Shown here: piece after piece, positions 7,931 to 17,567 of the stretch
How the letters are laid out: every line of letters begins with the position of its first letter
How positions within the stretch are numbered: the stretch's first letter is position 1
Source of the DNA: a virus
Reading direction: 5' to 3' (one strand)
DNA length: 36,735 bases
IMG/VR virus record: IMGVR_UViG_3300032265_001280
Coordinates: 1-36,735 of that record
Notes under the pieces: model-generated
Databases searched by the model: none
Told to the model about the DNA's origin: nothing
What the model saw: the letters and a program-made list of their open reading frames with translations, nothing else
Program-made: the position numbers and the translations under genes

Positions 7931-8265
7931 GGGAACACCTTGCCTGGGAACTCGAATGGGGTTCCCACCTGAAGTCGCTTCTGGAGATGCAGGCCACCAT
8001 GGGGGTCACACCCCTGGCCCTCAAGAAGCGAGTCCTGCTCAAGCCAGGACTCCGCAAGTTCAAGCTGATGTTCCAAGACCTCTCCGCGCAGCGCCTGTTC
8101 AACCAGGCTGGAGTGCAGTCGATCCAGATCAGCGAGATCAAATCCTACCTGGACATCCTGGGGGAGCGGCGCAAGGAGCATCGCAAGGTGTACCTCCGGA
8201 TGATCCTCGACATGGATACCGTCTTCATGGACTACGTCCGGAAGAAGATGGAAAAGAACAAGTAG
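7927..8265 (+). CDS. Tail assembly chaperone C-terminal extension (T-like), expressed as GT fusion by -1 frameshift
   Basis: After slippage at 7921-7927 the ribosome continues in the -1 frame (LREHLAWELEWG...) for 112 residues to the stop at 8263-8265, giving a fused protein of about 272 residues covering 7448-8265. The extension is basic and helical, with KKRVLLKPGLRKFKLMF and a C-terminal RKEHRKVYLRMILDMDTVFMDYVRKKMEKNK. There is no independent start with a ribosome binding site where the extension begins, which supports the fusion. In lambda the equivalent T domain binds tail tube monomers. The gene ends at a terminator. Confidence 0.82.
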   Translation, partial: LREHLAWELEWGSHLKSLLEMQATMGVTPLALKKRVLLKPGLRKFKLMFQDLSAQRLFNQAGVQSIQISEIKSYLDILGERRKEHRKVYLRMILDMDTVFMDYVRKKMEKNK

Positions 8266-8287
8266 CCCTCCTCGTGAGGGCTTTTTT
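8264..8287 (+). terminator. Intrinsic terminator after the chaperone GT frame
   Basis: AGCCCTC and GAGGGCT arms followed by six T residues; the left arm overlaps the stop codon of the GT frame. Confidence 0.88.
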
Positions 8288-8289
8288 AT

Positions 8290-8321
8290 TGCTGCCAGGA
8301 TAGCTTGCACTCTGGTAAGAT
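8290..8321 (+). promoter_or_regulatory. Promoter-like site before the tape measure gene
   Basis: TTGCTGCCAG followed by TAAGAT at 8316-8321. Spacing is 17 nt if TGCCAG is the -35 box, or 20 nt from TTGCTG. The GGTAAGAT core is shared with the site at 7381-7388, and both follow a terminator. Confidence 0.38.
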
Positions 8322-8352
8322 TCGGGAACCACGAAATTCTGCTAGGAAACTC

Positions 8353-11300
8353 ATGAACGACGCCATCTCAACTATCGGACTAGGTGTAGACACCAAGCCG
8401 GGTCTCGAACACCTCAAGGAGTTGCGTGCCGCTTTCGCCGGTTTGAAGGCCGACGTGAACGACCTCAACAACCTGCGGGCGAGCGCAGATGGCCTCGTCG
8501 GCGGGGCCGGAAACGCCTCGGCGAAGCTGACTACACTGAGTGCAGAGTTGAAGGCTGCGAAGGCGCAACTCGCTGAAATGCAGGCCCTGGCGCAGAACGC
8601 CTCCCGCACGGAAGTGTCCACTGCCCAGAGCACGGCCCAGGCCGTCATTACCGCCTCGGGCGGTAAGCTGCGTGCTGTGGTCGAGGACGAGAAGAAGGCG
8701 GCTGAGGCCGTCCAGCGGTACGAGAAAGAGAAGACCGCCACGGTCGTGGAGGAGTCGAAGAAACGCGAGAACCTGGCCAAACTGAACTACTCGGCCAAGT
8801 TCGGTAGCGCCTCGTACAGCATGGGGTCGGTCATCCCCGTCGATCAAGCCCAGGGCAAGATCATCCAGAAAATGCTGGAGGATCAAGCGCGCATCATGGA
8901 GACCAACGCGGCCCGCCGCACGGCCATGGACAAGGCTGTCGAAGCCGAGCACCGCGCCGGGATGCTGGCGTCGGCTGCACTGGACGAAGCGACCCGCGAG
9001 AAGATGCTCGCGGATCACGCGGCATACCAGGCAAAGAAGATCGCCCTTGACCGTGAGGCCGAGCTGCGCCACCAGCAGATGATCCTGGAAAGCTCCGTCA
9101 AGGACGCCGCCGCCTTGCAGGCCCGCCTGGAGGAGACCCGCCGCTTCATGCAGGCCGAGGCCAACCTCCAGAACAAGGAAGCCTACGCTCGCAAGCTGGC
9201 CGAGCAGGATCAGGAATACAAGCTCCATCTGCTGCGCCAGGAGGAGTACGCCGCACGTCACCGTGAGCTGGAAGCGACCTTCCGCGCCGCCGAGGTGGAA
9301 GCGAACCGCCTGAAGCTGCTTGCCCAGAACCAGCAGTACCAGCTCCACCTGATGTCCCAAGCCGAGCACCTGAAGGAGTGGAAGCAGATCCAGGCCCTGA
9401 TCGCCAATGACGAGCGGGAAGCCAAGCGACTGAAGCTCCTGGAGCAAGATCAGGATTACAAGCTGCACCTGGCTCGCCAGGCCGAGTATCAGGCGCGTCA
9501 CCGCGAGCTGGAGGCTACGTTCCGTCAGGCCGACCTGGACGCACAGAAGGCGAACCTGCTGGCCCAGAATCAGCAGTACCAGCTCCATCTGCTGGCCCAG
9601 AGCGAGGCCCTGGCCAAGCACAAAGCTGCACAGCGTGCCATGGTGCAGGACGCCAACTTCACGACTGCCCCGTTGTCGAGCCAGGTTCGCACCGTTGGCC
9701 GCGCCAAGGCGCTGGTGGACAACGGCCAGGCTGACCTCGCCCGTGACGTGTACGGGCCAGCAGCAGTTGGTGCTGTAGGCAAGCTGGACGCCATGATCGC
9801 CCAGTTGAATGCAACCCAAACGCAGGGCCATGGCATCAAGTCCGAAGCCGCCAAGCGCCAGCAGCACCTGACCCAGTCGATGAACGACGCCCACTCGGCT
9901 GCTCGCGGCCTTGCAGGGGGCCTCGGCCAGCTCTGGGTGACCTGGGGTAGCACCGTGCCGCTGATCGCTGGCGCGGCCATATCTGGCTCGATGGCGAAGG
10001 TCTTCACGGCGGGTAAGGATGTCGAATTCCAGCTCCAGTTCCTGAAGGCGCTGTCGGACGATGTCAAGGCCCCGGACATCAACATGGATGGTTTCATGAC
10101 CATCACCCAGGGTTCGATGTCCAGCGTCAAGGAGGCCGCGCAGGGTATGCGTGCGCTGGCCCAGGCTGGCCTCGACCAGAAGTCGGCCCTGGCTGCGCTG
10201 CCGGACGTACTTGACCTTGCGGCTATTGGCGAGATGAAGGTCGGCCAGGCCGCGATCACCGCGACCGGCGTCGTCAACGCATTCGGTCTTTCCATGACCG
10301 ACATCGGTCGTGTGGGCGACGTGTTTGCCCGCGTCGCTGCGGCGTCGAACACCTCGGTTGCCGCCATGACCGAGTCGATGAAGCAAGCCTCGACGGTCGG
10401 CGACATGTTCGGCCTGACCCTGGAGCAGGCGTCCGCGTCTATCGGCGTGCTGGCACAGCGAAACATCCTGGGCACCTCGGCCGGTACCGCGCTGACCACC
10501 GCGCTGAAGAACATCTACGAGCCGACCGCCAAGGCGAAGGCCGCGCTCGACGCGCTCAACATCACGACCGACGATGGTAAGGGTGGTCTGAAGGACTACA
10601 CCCAGATGATGGACGAGCTGCGCCTGAAGCTCTCCCAGTTGAACGATTCCGACAAGGCTGTCTTCCTGGGCACCATCTCCGACCAGCGCGGCGCAAAGGC
10701 CCTGTCGGCGATCACCAAGAACTACGACGAGTATCTGGATTTCCTGGGCAAGACCACGGAAGCACAGGACTTTATGAGCAAGGGCACGCTGAAGCTCGAA
10801 GACACCGTCCAGGGCGCATTGCAGCGCATGGCTAACACGATGGATCACACCTTCGTGCGCGGCTTCGAGAAGGCACAGCCTGCGATCCGTGGCGTACTGC
10901 GTGAGATGACCGCCATCGCTGGTGACCACTCCCTTGAGGAGTGGATTGCCCGTGGTGCTGTGGGATTCACCCGCCTGACCGCGACCATTGTTGAACACTC
11001 AGGTAAGATTCTGTCCCTGGTCGGCGTGTACATGGGCCTGAAGATCGTCAGCTCGCTGACGAACGCCTTCGTCGCCTACCGCACCCAAGTTGCGATGGCT
11101 ACACTGGCTACAGCCGCCAATACCGCAGGCACCCAAGCCAATACTGTCGCCCTCACCATGCAGGAGCGCGCAGCGGCCATGGTCGGCGCTACGGCCATTC
11201 GTTCGGCGGGATTCCTGCGCCTGATGACCGCAGCAGCCGGCCCGCTGTCACTGGTCGTGATGGGCCTGGTGACGGCCTACCAACTCTACAACAGCGAGAC

Positions 11301-14300
11301 CGACGAGGCGGCGAACAATCACAACCGTATCATGAATACGGGCGAGACCATCCTCGACTTCTACAAGCGCCAGACCTCGAAGCTGCAAGACCTGAACCGC
11401 GAGCTGGAGCGTAAGAACGAGCTGGAACGCAACCCGAAGGGCAAGGGCAACGACAAGACCGAGAACCAGGTCGCCGTCGAGAACGCCCAGGCTACCCTTG
11501 CCGAGAAGCGTGCTGCGCTGGCCAAGCTGCCGGAGAAAAGCTACTTCGGCGAGAACGGCACCTGGAAGATGAATTCGGGCGCTGCGAAGCAGTACGAGTG
11601 GGATCGCTACGCCGCTCTGAAGGAAGTCGAGGCGGCTGAGAAGCGCGTCAACGAGCTGCTGGAGCAGGGCAAGAAGATCGAGATCGAGCGCGGGCAGTAC
11701 GTCAAGGACAAGGCTCGCGCCAAAGTCCTGACCGACCGCGACCGTACTGCCGAACAGCTCGAAGACCTGATCGACGCCGCTGGCGGCGTGAAGGGTGACG
11801 GCGGTACCGAAGAAACCCGGAAGATGATCCCGGCCCTCCAGGTGATGCTGGAGCAGACCCGTGCGAACGACAAAAACTACACTCAGTTTATGCCGTTCAT
11901 CGAAGGTCTCCGGAGCCAGATCAATCAGCTCAAGCCGAAGATGGGTGACCTGAAGGGCGACGGCGATAAGGGTAAGAACGACATCTACCGTGCTGCCCAG
12001 GCCAAGCTGGATGGCGAGCTGCAACTTGCCAAGGACACCGAAGCAGGCAAGCTGGCCGATACCAAGTCGCGTCTGGCTCGCAACGAAATCGGCGACCTTA
12101 CCGCCATCGCCCAGAACCTGGAGACCGTGAAGGCTGCGCGCAAGGAAGAACTGCGCATCTTCAAGGAGAAGGAGGAGCTGGCCGCTCGCCAGGAGAATCG
12201 TCGCGCCGATCAGCAGCAGATCAGCAACAAGGGCGATCAGACGAAGCGTGCAGACGAACGCTCCGACAAGGACGCGAACAACCAGCGCCTGGAGTTGCTG
12301 GCCAAGTGGTCTGACGACAGCCTGAAGGTCGAGGCTGACCGTCTGCGCAAGCGTGGCGAGCTGGTCTCGGCATTCCAGAAGGAGTGGGACGCCAAGAACG
12401 GCGGCGAGCTGGCGCGCATCACGGGCGACCTGGACTCGGACAAGGTCAAGCCGGAGGACAAGGAAGCCCTCCGTAGTCGCAAGTCGTACCTGGAGAACCA
12501 GCGCGAGACCGGCACCGACACCGCCAAGTTCGAGGAACTGAGCGACGCCTACGACAAGCTGATGTCCGACATGGACGAGAAGCTGGCCAATGTGGCGCAG
12601 AAGGCATCGGAGTCGAACGGCTTCCTGTCGGATGTGGGCGCTGTGCAGATGGCCGACGCGATCCGGGATAAGACCCTCCCGGCAGCGCAGCAGCTTCAGG
12701 CCGAGATGGCGGCTGTCGCCGAGCGCCTGGGCGACAACAAGCTCAAGGCCAACGTCAGCAAGATGGGCGTCGAACTTGCCAAGGAGGCGAACCGCACCAA
12801 GAAGGAGTGGATCGACGCTGGCAAGTCCATCGAGAAGTCCCTGTCCGATGCGTTCGGCAAGGGTGGCAAGGCCGTTGGTGGCCTGGTCTCGGCCCTCATG
12901 AAGCAGAAGGCCGAGCAGAAGGATATTGACGACCAGCTCAAGCGTGCGGTCAAGCAAGACCCGAAGAAGGAGGCTGAACTCCAGGCCGAAGCTGCCCAGA
13001 AGACTGCCCAGGTGCAGCTCTCGTCCTATGGCGAGATGGCCAGCGCCGCCAAGTCGTTCTTCGATGAGAACTCGAAGGGCTACGAGGCCATGCAAGCCGC
13101 CGAGCGTGTGTTCCGTGGCTTCGAGATGGCCATGGCGCTGGAATCGTTCCTGGTGAAGCAGGGATTCATGTCGGCATGGCTGACCGCGTTCACCACGACC
13201 AAGACGGCCGAGGTGGCGGCTGAGACGGCCACCCTGGCACCGACCGTGGCAGTCGAAACGGCGAAGCAGGGCGTCTTCAGCATCACGGCGCTGGCTGGCG
13301 CACTTGCTCTGCCTTTCCCGGCCAACCTGCCAGCGTTCGCTGTCGTCGCGGCTATGCTTGCGGCCATCGGTATCGCCGTCAGCGGCGGCGGTGGTGGCGG
13401 CTCGGCACCGAGCGTGTCGGAGCAGCGCCAGAAGTACCAGGGCACCGGCTACAACTACGACCCATCGACCGATCCGAAAGACCTCCCTTACGACTGGGAG
13501 CTGAAGAAGTCGGAATCGCTGACCAAGGCCCTGGACGCCCTGAAGGACAACTCGGCCATCGAGCTGCGCTACTCGTCCAGCCAGCTCATGGCACTGGAGA
13601 GCATCAAAGCCGGTATCAGCGGCATGGCCGCGTCGATCACCCAGGCCGCTGGCCTGCGCGGCACCCGCGCTGACGAGCGTGCCCTGGGCGTCTACGACAC
13701 CCACAGTAAGCTCGGCTTCAGCAGCTCGTCCACGTCGCTCCAGGACAGCGGTATCGTCTTCTACAAGACGAACCTGGGCTACGTCATGAACGGTGGTGGT
13801 CTGGGTGAGTCGTATGCCCAGATGCAGCACAAGAGCAAGTCGTTCTGGGGCCTGTCGAGCGACACCGACAACTACACCGTCAAGGACACCCTTGACCCTA
13901 CCCTGTCCCGTCAGATGGGCCTGGTGGTCAAGGACATGTACAGCTCGATCTCGAACGCGGCTGTCGAGTTCGGCCAGGACAAGGCTACGGTTGATCGCCG
14001 CCTGGGCAACATGAGCCTGCAACAGGCTGGCCTGAGCTACATCAGTCTGAAGGGCCTGTCGCAGGAGGACGCACAGAAGGAGCTGGAGGCGATCTTCAGC
14101 AACATGGGCGACCAGATGGCACGCGCCATCATGCCTGGTCTGGATGCCTTCGAGCAGGCCGGTGAGGGCTACTACGGCACCGTGATGCGCGTGTCGTCGT
14201 CCATCGAGTCGGCCAACTATACGATGCAGAAGCTCGGCATCGCTGCTGCCGACTTCAACAGCGTGGGTAACAAGTCGGGCGACCTCGCCGCCGAGATCGT

Positions 14301-16083
14301 CCGTACCAGCCTGCTGAACAAGGAACTCCAGACCGGCTACACCACGGGCATCGCCAAGATGATGTCCACCATGTCCGGCAGCGCCAGCGAGATGGCCGAG
14401 GCGTACACCAAGCTGAACGACGTGCGTCGCACCATGAAGGCCACGGGTGCCCGCAACGTGGACGTGACCGATTCTATGGTCAAAGGCGCTGGTGGCCTGG
14501 ACAACCTGTCCTCGGGCATGGAGACGTACCTGGAGAACTTCTTCGAGGACAGCGAGCGTAATGCAGTCAAGGCGTCCCTGCTGAACGACGAGTTCGCCAA
14601 GATGGGCCTGACCCTGCCGAATTCGGTCAAGCAGTTCCGTGCCCTGGTGGAAGGTATCGACCGCTCGACGGCGGCTGGCCAGACCATGTACGGCACCCTG
14701 ATCGGCCTGGCCGAGGAGTTCGCCGATCTGGCTGACGACCTGGGTGCAGTCAACCCGGCGATCACCAAGCAGCGCACCGAGACCGACAAGCTGATCACGA
14801 AGACCGAGGAGTGGCTCGACACCCTGACGAACGCACGCGGCCTGCTGAACGACATCAACTCGGCACTGAACGACGGCAACCCAGTCGATCAGACGAAGCG
14901 GATCGCCGAGCTGCGCAGCCTGCTGTCGTCGGACACCCTGAACTTCGACCAGCAACTGGAGATCGCTGGCGAGCTGAAAGACCTGGTGCTGGAGAAGTAC
15001 CAGGTCGAGAAGGAAAACGCTGAGACCCTGATCGACTTCGGTCGTGAGATGCAGGGCTACGTCCTGAGCCTGAAGGTGGGCGAGAAGTCGCCGCTGACGA
15101 ACAAGCAGAAGCTGGAGGAGGCGAACCGCCAATACCAGAGCACGCTGGCTGACACCAAGTCGGAAGACAAGGACACCCGCGAACAGGCCCAGAGCGAGCT
15201 GCAAGGTAAGGCTGACGCCCTGCTCGAACTTGCCCGCACCTACTACGCCAGCTCGCAGAGCTACACCGAGATTTTCAACAAAATCTCCGGCGAGCTGGAC
15301 TCGGCAGGCGCTGGCTCGATCAAGAAGGGTTCGGTGCTGGAGGAGCTGGCTAAGGGACAGACTGAGGCCCTGATCGACCTGCGCACCCTGGTGTCGCAGA
15401 TTTACGACAAGGCCGACGACGGCTACAACAAGTCGGCCCAGGCGCTGAATGAGCATCTGGTTGTCCTCCAGGGCATGTACAACGGCATCAACCTGCTGAC
15501 CGAGATGCCAGCCCTGCTGCGCTCCCTCCCGGCAGAGCTGGCAGCGAAGATGGCCCTGGGTGCGAACGTGGACACCAGCGGCCCTTACAACGGCGGCACC
15601 GTGACCATGCCTCCTCCGGTCGTCGGCTACTACCCAGGCACCACCGACGGCTACTACGAGCGCGAGAACGCCTACTCGAAGCCTTCGGACTTGTACTCGG
15701 GCATCCCGATGAACCTGGAGAACGAGCTGCGGTGGCAGAACTACAGGATCAACGGCTCCCATGCCAACGGACTTGACTATGTGCCGTTTGACGGGTATGT
15801 TGCCGAACTGCATCGTGGAGAACGTGTCCTGACGGCAAGTGAAGTTTCCCGGATGGACAAGGCAAACATGTCCAGCACCCAGAGCTTCAGCCCTGCCGAA
15901 CGTGATGAGATGGCTAAGGAAATCCGGGAGCTGAAGGAAGTCGTCAGCACCCTGGTCACCGCCCAGGACGTGAACACGGTGCGAATGATCCAGGCCATGT
16001 TCGCCTCCTCGAAGAAGAACGCCGAGGAGGTCGTGGAGGGAACCAAGACCACGGCACCAACCCAAAAAGCTAAGGCAGTATGA
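8353..16083 (+). CDS. Tape measure protein, very long (2576 residues)
   Basis: Sets tail length and is ejected with the DNA. The start at 8353 has AGGAAACTC directly before it; an earlier in-frame ATG at 8305 falls in the promoter-like region. In order: N-terminal helical region; a 40-residue repeat region (9202-9624); a hydrophobic segment near residues 526-550; a TP901/PhageMin-type tape measure domain about 553-740; further hydrophobic segments about 886-903 and 960-979; a long charged coiled coil about 980-1560; a hydrophobic Ala-rich stretch about 1643-1680 ending in a Gly run; and a C-terminal ELHRGERVLTASE motif common in tape measures. At roughly 0.15 nm per residue the tail would be near 0.38 micrometre. 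It holds three copies of the dispersed 15-bp motif. Confidence 0.93.
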   Translation: MNDAISTIGLGVDTKPGLEHLKELRAAFAGLKADVNDLNNLRASADGLVGGAGNASAKLTTLSAELKAAKAQLAEMQALAQNASRTEVSTAQSTAQAVITASGGKLRAVVEDEKKAAEAVQRYEKEKTATVVEESKKRENLAKLNYSAKFGSASYSMGSVIPVDQAQGKIIQKMLEDQARIMETNAARRTAMDKAVEAEHRAGMLASAALDEATREKMLADHAAYQAKKIALDREAELRHQQMILESSVKDAAALQARLEETRRFMQAEANLQNKEAYARKLAEQDQEYKLHLLRQEEYAARHRELEATFRAAEVEANRLKLLAQNQQYQLHLMSQAEHLKEWKQIQALIANDEREAKRLKLLEQDQDYKLHLARQAEYQARHRELEATFRQADLDAQKANLLAQNQQYQLHLLAQSEALAKHKAAQRAMVQDANFTTAPLSSQVRTVGRAKALVDNGQADLARDVYGPAAVGAVGKLDAMIAQLNATQTQGHGIKSEAAKRQQHLTQSMNDAHSAARGLAGGLGQLWVTWGSTVPLIAGAAISGSMAKVFTAGKDVEFQLQFLKALSDDVKAPDINMDGFMTITQGSMSSVKEAAQGMRALAQAGLDQKSALAALPDVLDLAAIGEMKVGQAAITATGVVNAFGLSMTDIGRVGDVFARVAAASNTSVAAMTESMKQASTVGDMFGLTLEQASASIGVLAQRNILGTSAGTALTTALKNIYEPTAKAKAALDALNITTDDGKGGLKDYTQMMDELRLKLSQLNDSDKAVFLGTISDQRGAKALSAITKNYDEYLDFLGKTTEAQDFMSKGTLKLEDTVQGALQRMANTMDHTFVRGFEKAQPAIRGVLREMTAIAGDHSLEEWIARGAVGFTRLTATIVEHSGKILSLVGVYMGLKIVSSLTNAFVAYRTQVAMATLATAANTAGTQANTVALTMQERAAAMVGATAIRSAGFLRLMTAAAGPLSLVVMGLVTAYQLYNSETDEAANNHNRIMNTGETILDFYKRQTSKLQDLNRELERKNELERNPKGKGNDKTENQVAVENAQATLAEKRAALAKLPEKSYFGENGTWKMNSGAAKQYEWDRYAALKEVEAAEKRVNELLEQGKKIEIERGQYVKDKARAKVLTDRDRTAEQLEDLIDAAGGVKGDGGTEETRKMIPALQVMLEQTRANDKNYTQFMPFIEGLRSQINQLKPKMGDLKGDGDKGKNDIYRAAQAKLDGELQLAKDTEAGKLADTKSRLARNEIGDLTAIAQNLETVKAARKEELRIFKEKEELAARQENRRADQQQISNKGDQTKRADERSDKDANNQRLELLAKWSDDSLKVEADRLRKRGELVSAFQKEWDAKNGGELARITGDLDSDKVKPEDKEALRSRKSYLENQRETGTDTAKFEELSDAYDKLMSDMDEKLANVAQKASESNGFLSDVGAVQMADAIRDKTLPAAQQLQAEMAAVAERLGDNKLKANVSKMGVELAKEANRTKKEWIDAGKSIEKSLSDAFGKGGKAVGGLVSALMKQKAEQKDIDDQLKRAVKQDPKKEAELQAEAAQKTAQVQLSSYGEMASAAKSFFDENSKGYEAMQAAERVFRGFEMAMALESFLVKQGFMSAWLTAFTTTKTAEVAAETATLAPTVAVETAKQGVFSITALAGALALPFPANLPAFAVVAAMLAAIGIAVSGGGGGGSAPSVSEQRQKYQGTGYNYDPSTDPKDLPYDWELKKSESLTKALDALKDNSAIELRYSSSQLMALESIKAGISGMAASITQAAGLRGTRADERALGVYDTHSKLGFSSSSTSLQDSGIVFYKTNLGYVMNGGGLGESYAQMQHKSKSFWGLSSDTDNYTVKDTLDPTLSRQMGLVVKDMYSSISNAAVEFGQDKATVDRRLGNMSLQQAGLSYISLKGLSQEDAQKELEAIFSNMGDQMARAIMPGLDAFEQAGEGYYGTVMRVSSSIESANYTMQKLGIAAADFNSVGNKSGDLAAEIVRTSLLNKELQTGYTTGIAKMMSTMSGSASEMAEAYTKLNDVRRTMKATGARNVDVTDSMVKGAGGLDNLSSGMETYLENFFEDSERNAVKASLLNDEFAKMGLTLPNSVKQFRALVEGIDRSTAAGQTMYGTLIGLAEEFADLADDLGAVNPAITKQRTETDKLITKTEEWLDTLTNARGLLNDINSALNDGNPVDQTKRIAELRSLLSSDTLNFDQQLEIAGELKDLVLEKYQVEKENAETLIDFGREMQGYVLSLKVGEKSPLTNKQKLEEANRQYQSTLADTKSEDKDTREQAQSELQGKADALLELARTYYASSQSYTEIFNKISGELDSAGAGSIKKGSVLEELAKGQTEALIDLRTLVSQIYDKADDGYNKSAQALNEHLVVLQGMYNGINLLTEMPALLRSLPAELAAKMALGANVDTSGPYNGGTVTMPPPVVGYYPGTTDGYYERENAYSKPSDLYSGIPMNLENELRWQNYRINGSHANGLDYVPFDGYVAELHRGERVLTASEVSRMDKANMSSTQSFSPAERDEMAKEIRELKEVVSTLVTAQDVNTVRMIQAMFASSKKNAEEVVEGTKTTAPTQKAKAV
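8531..8545 (+). repeat. Dispersed 15-bp motif, site 4
   Basis: CTACACTGAGTGCAG near the 5' end of the tape measure gene; identical to site 10 (22882) on the other strand. Confidence 0.75.
9202..9624 (+). repeat. Tandem 40-codon repeat in the tape measure gene
   Basis: Units begin at 9202, 9322, 9442 and 9562 (last one partial), each 120 nt. Units 1 and 3 share Q(D)Q(E/D)YKLHL.RQ.EY.ARHRELEATFR, and units 2 and 4 share QNQQYQLHL. The basic event is therefore a duplication of an 80-codon pair. Helical repeats of this type would lengthen the tape in fixed steps. Confidence 0.85.
11099..11113 (+). repeat. Dispersed 15-bp motif, site 5
   Basis: CTACACTGGCTACAG in the tape measure gene; encodes ATLAT using rare ACA codons. 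Confidence 0.65.
11877..11891 (+). repeat. Dispersed 15-bp motif, site 6
   Basis: CTACACTCAGTTTAT, the weakest copy by match to the consensus; it introduces ACT and TTT codons that are unusual for this gene. Confidence 0.5.
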
Positions 16084-17567
16084 TCTCCGATGCGCAATAC
16101 AGAGAATGGCTGAAGGATGATGAGGGCACCGCCATCCGGTGTGTCCTCATCAAGACGACGGCCAAGTTCGGCGGGACTGACCAGACCCTCTACCTGTCCA
16201 ATCTGGGCTACCGAACCGGAGCCGGAGACACCCCGGCCAACACCCAGTACCTGGACGTGGTATCGGGCGGCGTCAAGACCAGCGAGAAGGTCAGCATCGA
16301 AGGCAAGGTCACGATGTCCTGGGGCACCATCGAGTTCGACAACTCCGATGGTGCGCTGGACGACTGGCTCGACGCCGTCTGGAAGAACAACGACATCCAG
16401 GTGCTCTACGGCGATTACACCTGGCCGGTGGCCGACTTCAGGCTTGCCTTCACCGGCATCAATGGTGAGATCGACGCCAAGGATCGGGACAGGCTGCAAC
16501 TGCCGGTGGAAGACAAGCTCCGCAAACTGACAACGGCCCTGACCGAGGCGAAGCTCGGGGGCACCAGCGCCAACAAGGATCGCCTGCGGCCGGTTCTGGT
16601 GGGCGAGGCCCACAACTTCGAGCCGCTGCTGATCAACGAGGCCGACCACGAGTACCAGTGGCATATCGGCCTGGGTGAGCGCGTGATCGAGGTTCGTGAC
16701 GACGGCGTGCCGATCACGGTGACGACTACACTGGGTACAGGCACCCTCATGCTGGACGGTAGTCCCGAGGGCCAGATCACGATGAGCGCCCAGGGCGACG
16801 CCACGGGCGGCTACTCGAACACCCTGGTTGGTGTCGTCAAGAAGTTGGTCAAGAACTACGGCAAGGCCGACCGTCGCTTCACGGACGCCGACCTCGACCT
16901 GGTGCAACTTGCCAACTTCGACGCTTCGCACCAACAGGCCGTGGGTGAGTATTTCCCCGATGGCCCGAAGGTGATCGACGCCTGCCAGAAGATCGCATCG
17001 AGCATCGGCGCACAGGTGACCATGTCCCGCGCCGGTCTGTTGCAACTGCTCCAGATCACGTACCCGCTCGGCACCCCGACCGTGAACATCACCGTTGACG
17101 ACATGGTCGAGGGCAGCTTCCGTCCAGTCGGAAAATCGGAGGTGAAGGCTGCGGTCACCCTGAAGTTCTGCCGCAACTACACGCCCCAGGATCAGCTCGA
17201 CTCTGGCGTGGTCGAGGCGCACCGCGACATGTTCAAGAAGGAGTGGCTCACCGTCACCCGCACGAACGGCACCGTGGCCACCGACCACAAGCTGGACACT
17301 GTCCTGGATGAAAGCGACCACGAGGAGTCGTCGCTCCTGGTCGAGAACGATGCGAACAACGAGGCCGACCGCAGGCTGCTGAACCGCAGCACTGCGCACA
17401 TGACCTACCAATTCGAGGGCCATGCCCAGTGCCTGACGCTCGAACGCGGCACCATCGTGAACCTGACGCACCCCCGCTTCAATCTCTCCGCAGGCAAGAC
17501 CGCCGTCGTCGTCGGCCTTGACCCTGACTGGCTCAACTCCCGCTGCATCGTACAGGTGATGGTATAA
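16080..17567 (+). CDS. Tail tip / baseplate hub-like minor tail protein
   Basis: 495 residues; its ATG overlaps the tape measure stop (ATGA). It is beta-rich, with the pattern MSWGTIEFDNSDGALDDWLDAVWKNNDIQVLYGDYTW, typical of minor tail proteins that follow the tape measure in siphoviruses. A middle Gly/Thr-rich region and a C-terminal region with AQCLTLERGTIVNLTHPRFNLSAGKTAVVVGLDPDW resemble the hub-type strand-helix repeats of Tal/gp27-like proteins. The position after the tape measure and before the long fibre implies a role at the tail tip. The exact class (Dit or hub) is not resolved. Confidence 0.68.
   Translation: MISDAQYREWLKDDEGTAIRCVLIKTTAKFGGTDQTLYLSNLGYRTGAGDTPANTQYLDVVSGGVKTSEKVSIEGKVTMSWGTIEFDNSDGALDDWLDAVWKNNDIQVLYGDYTWPVADFRLAFTGINGEIDAKDRDRLQLPVEDKLRKLTTALTEAKLGGTSANKDRLRPVLVGEAHNFEPLLINEADHEYQWHIGLGERVIEVRDDGVPITVTTTLGTGTLMLDGSPEGQITMSAQGDATGGYSNTLVGVVKKLVKNYGKADRRFTDADLDLVQLANFDASHQQAVGEYFPDGPKVIDACQKIASSIGAQVTMSRAGLLQLLQITYPLGTPTVNITVDDMVEGSFRPVGKSEVKAAVTLKFCRNYTPQDQLDSGVVEAHRDMFKKEWLTVTRTNGTVATDHKLDTVLDESDHEESSLLVENDANNEADRRLLNRSTAHMTYQFEGHAQCLTLERGTIVNLTHPRFNLSAGKTAVVVGLDPDWLNSRCIVQVMV
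16726..16740 (+). repeat. Dispersed 15-bp motif, site 7
   Basis: CTACACTGGGTACAG in the tail tip gene. Confidence 0.7.

Noticed and set aside
8975-8989. Weaker motif-like sites (CTGCACTGGACGAAG here; also 18437-18451 and 34861-34875)
   Set aside because: They match the motif only in one half, or coincide with common Tyr-Thr codons (TAC ACC), and lack T at position 11 or the AG end. Not counted among the 14.
8380-10998. 872-codon minus-strand frame in the tape measure gene
   Set aside because: Shadow frame; Leu/Gly/Arg-rich translation without a domain.
11248-16065. 1605-codon open frame on the minus strand
   Set aside because: It lies entirely antisense to the tape measure gene, whose product shows clear family features. 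The frame is open because of GC-biased third positions; its protein is a low-complexity Leu/Arg/His/Gly shadow.
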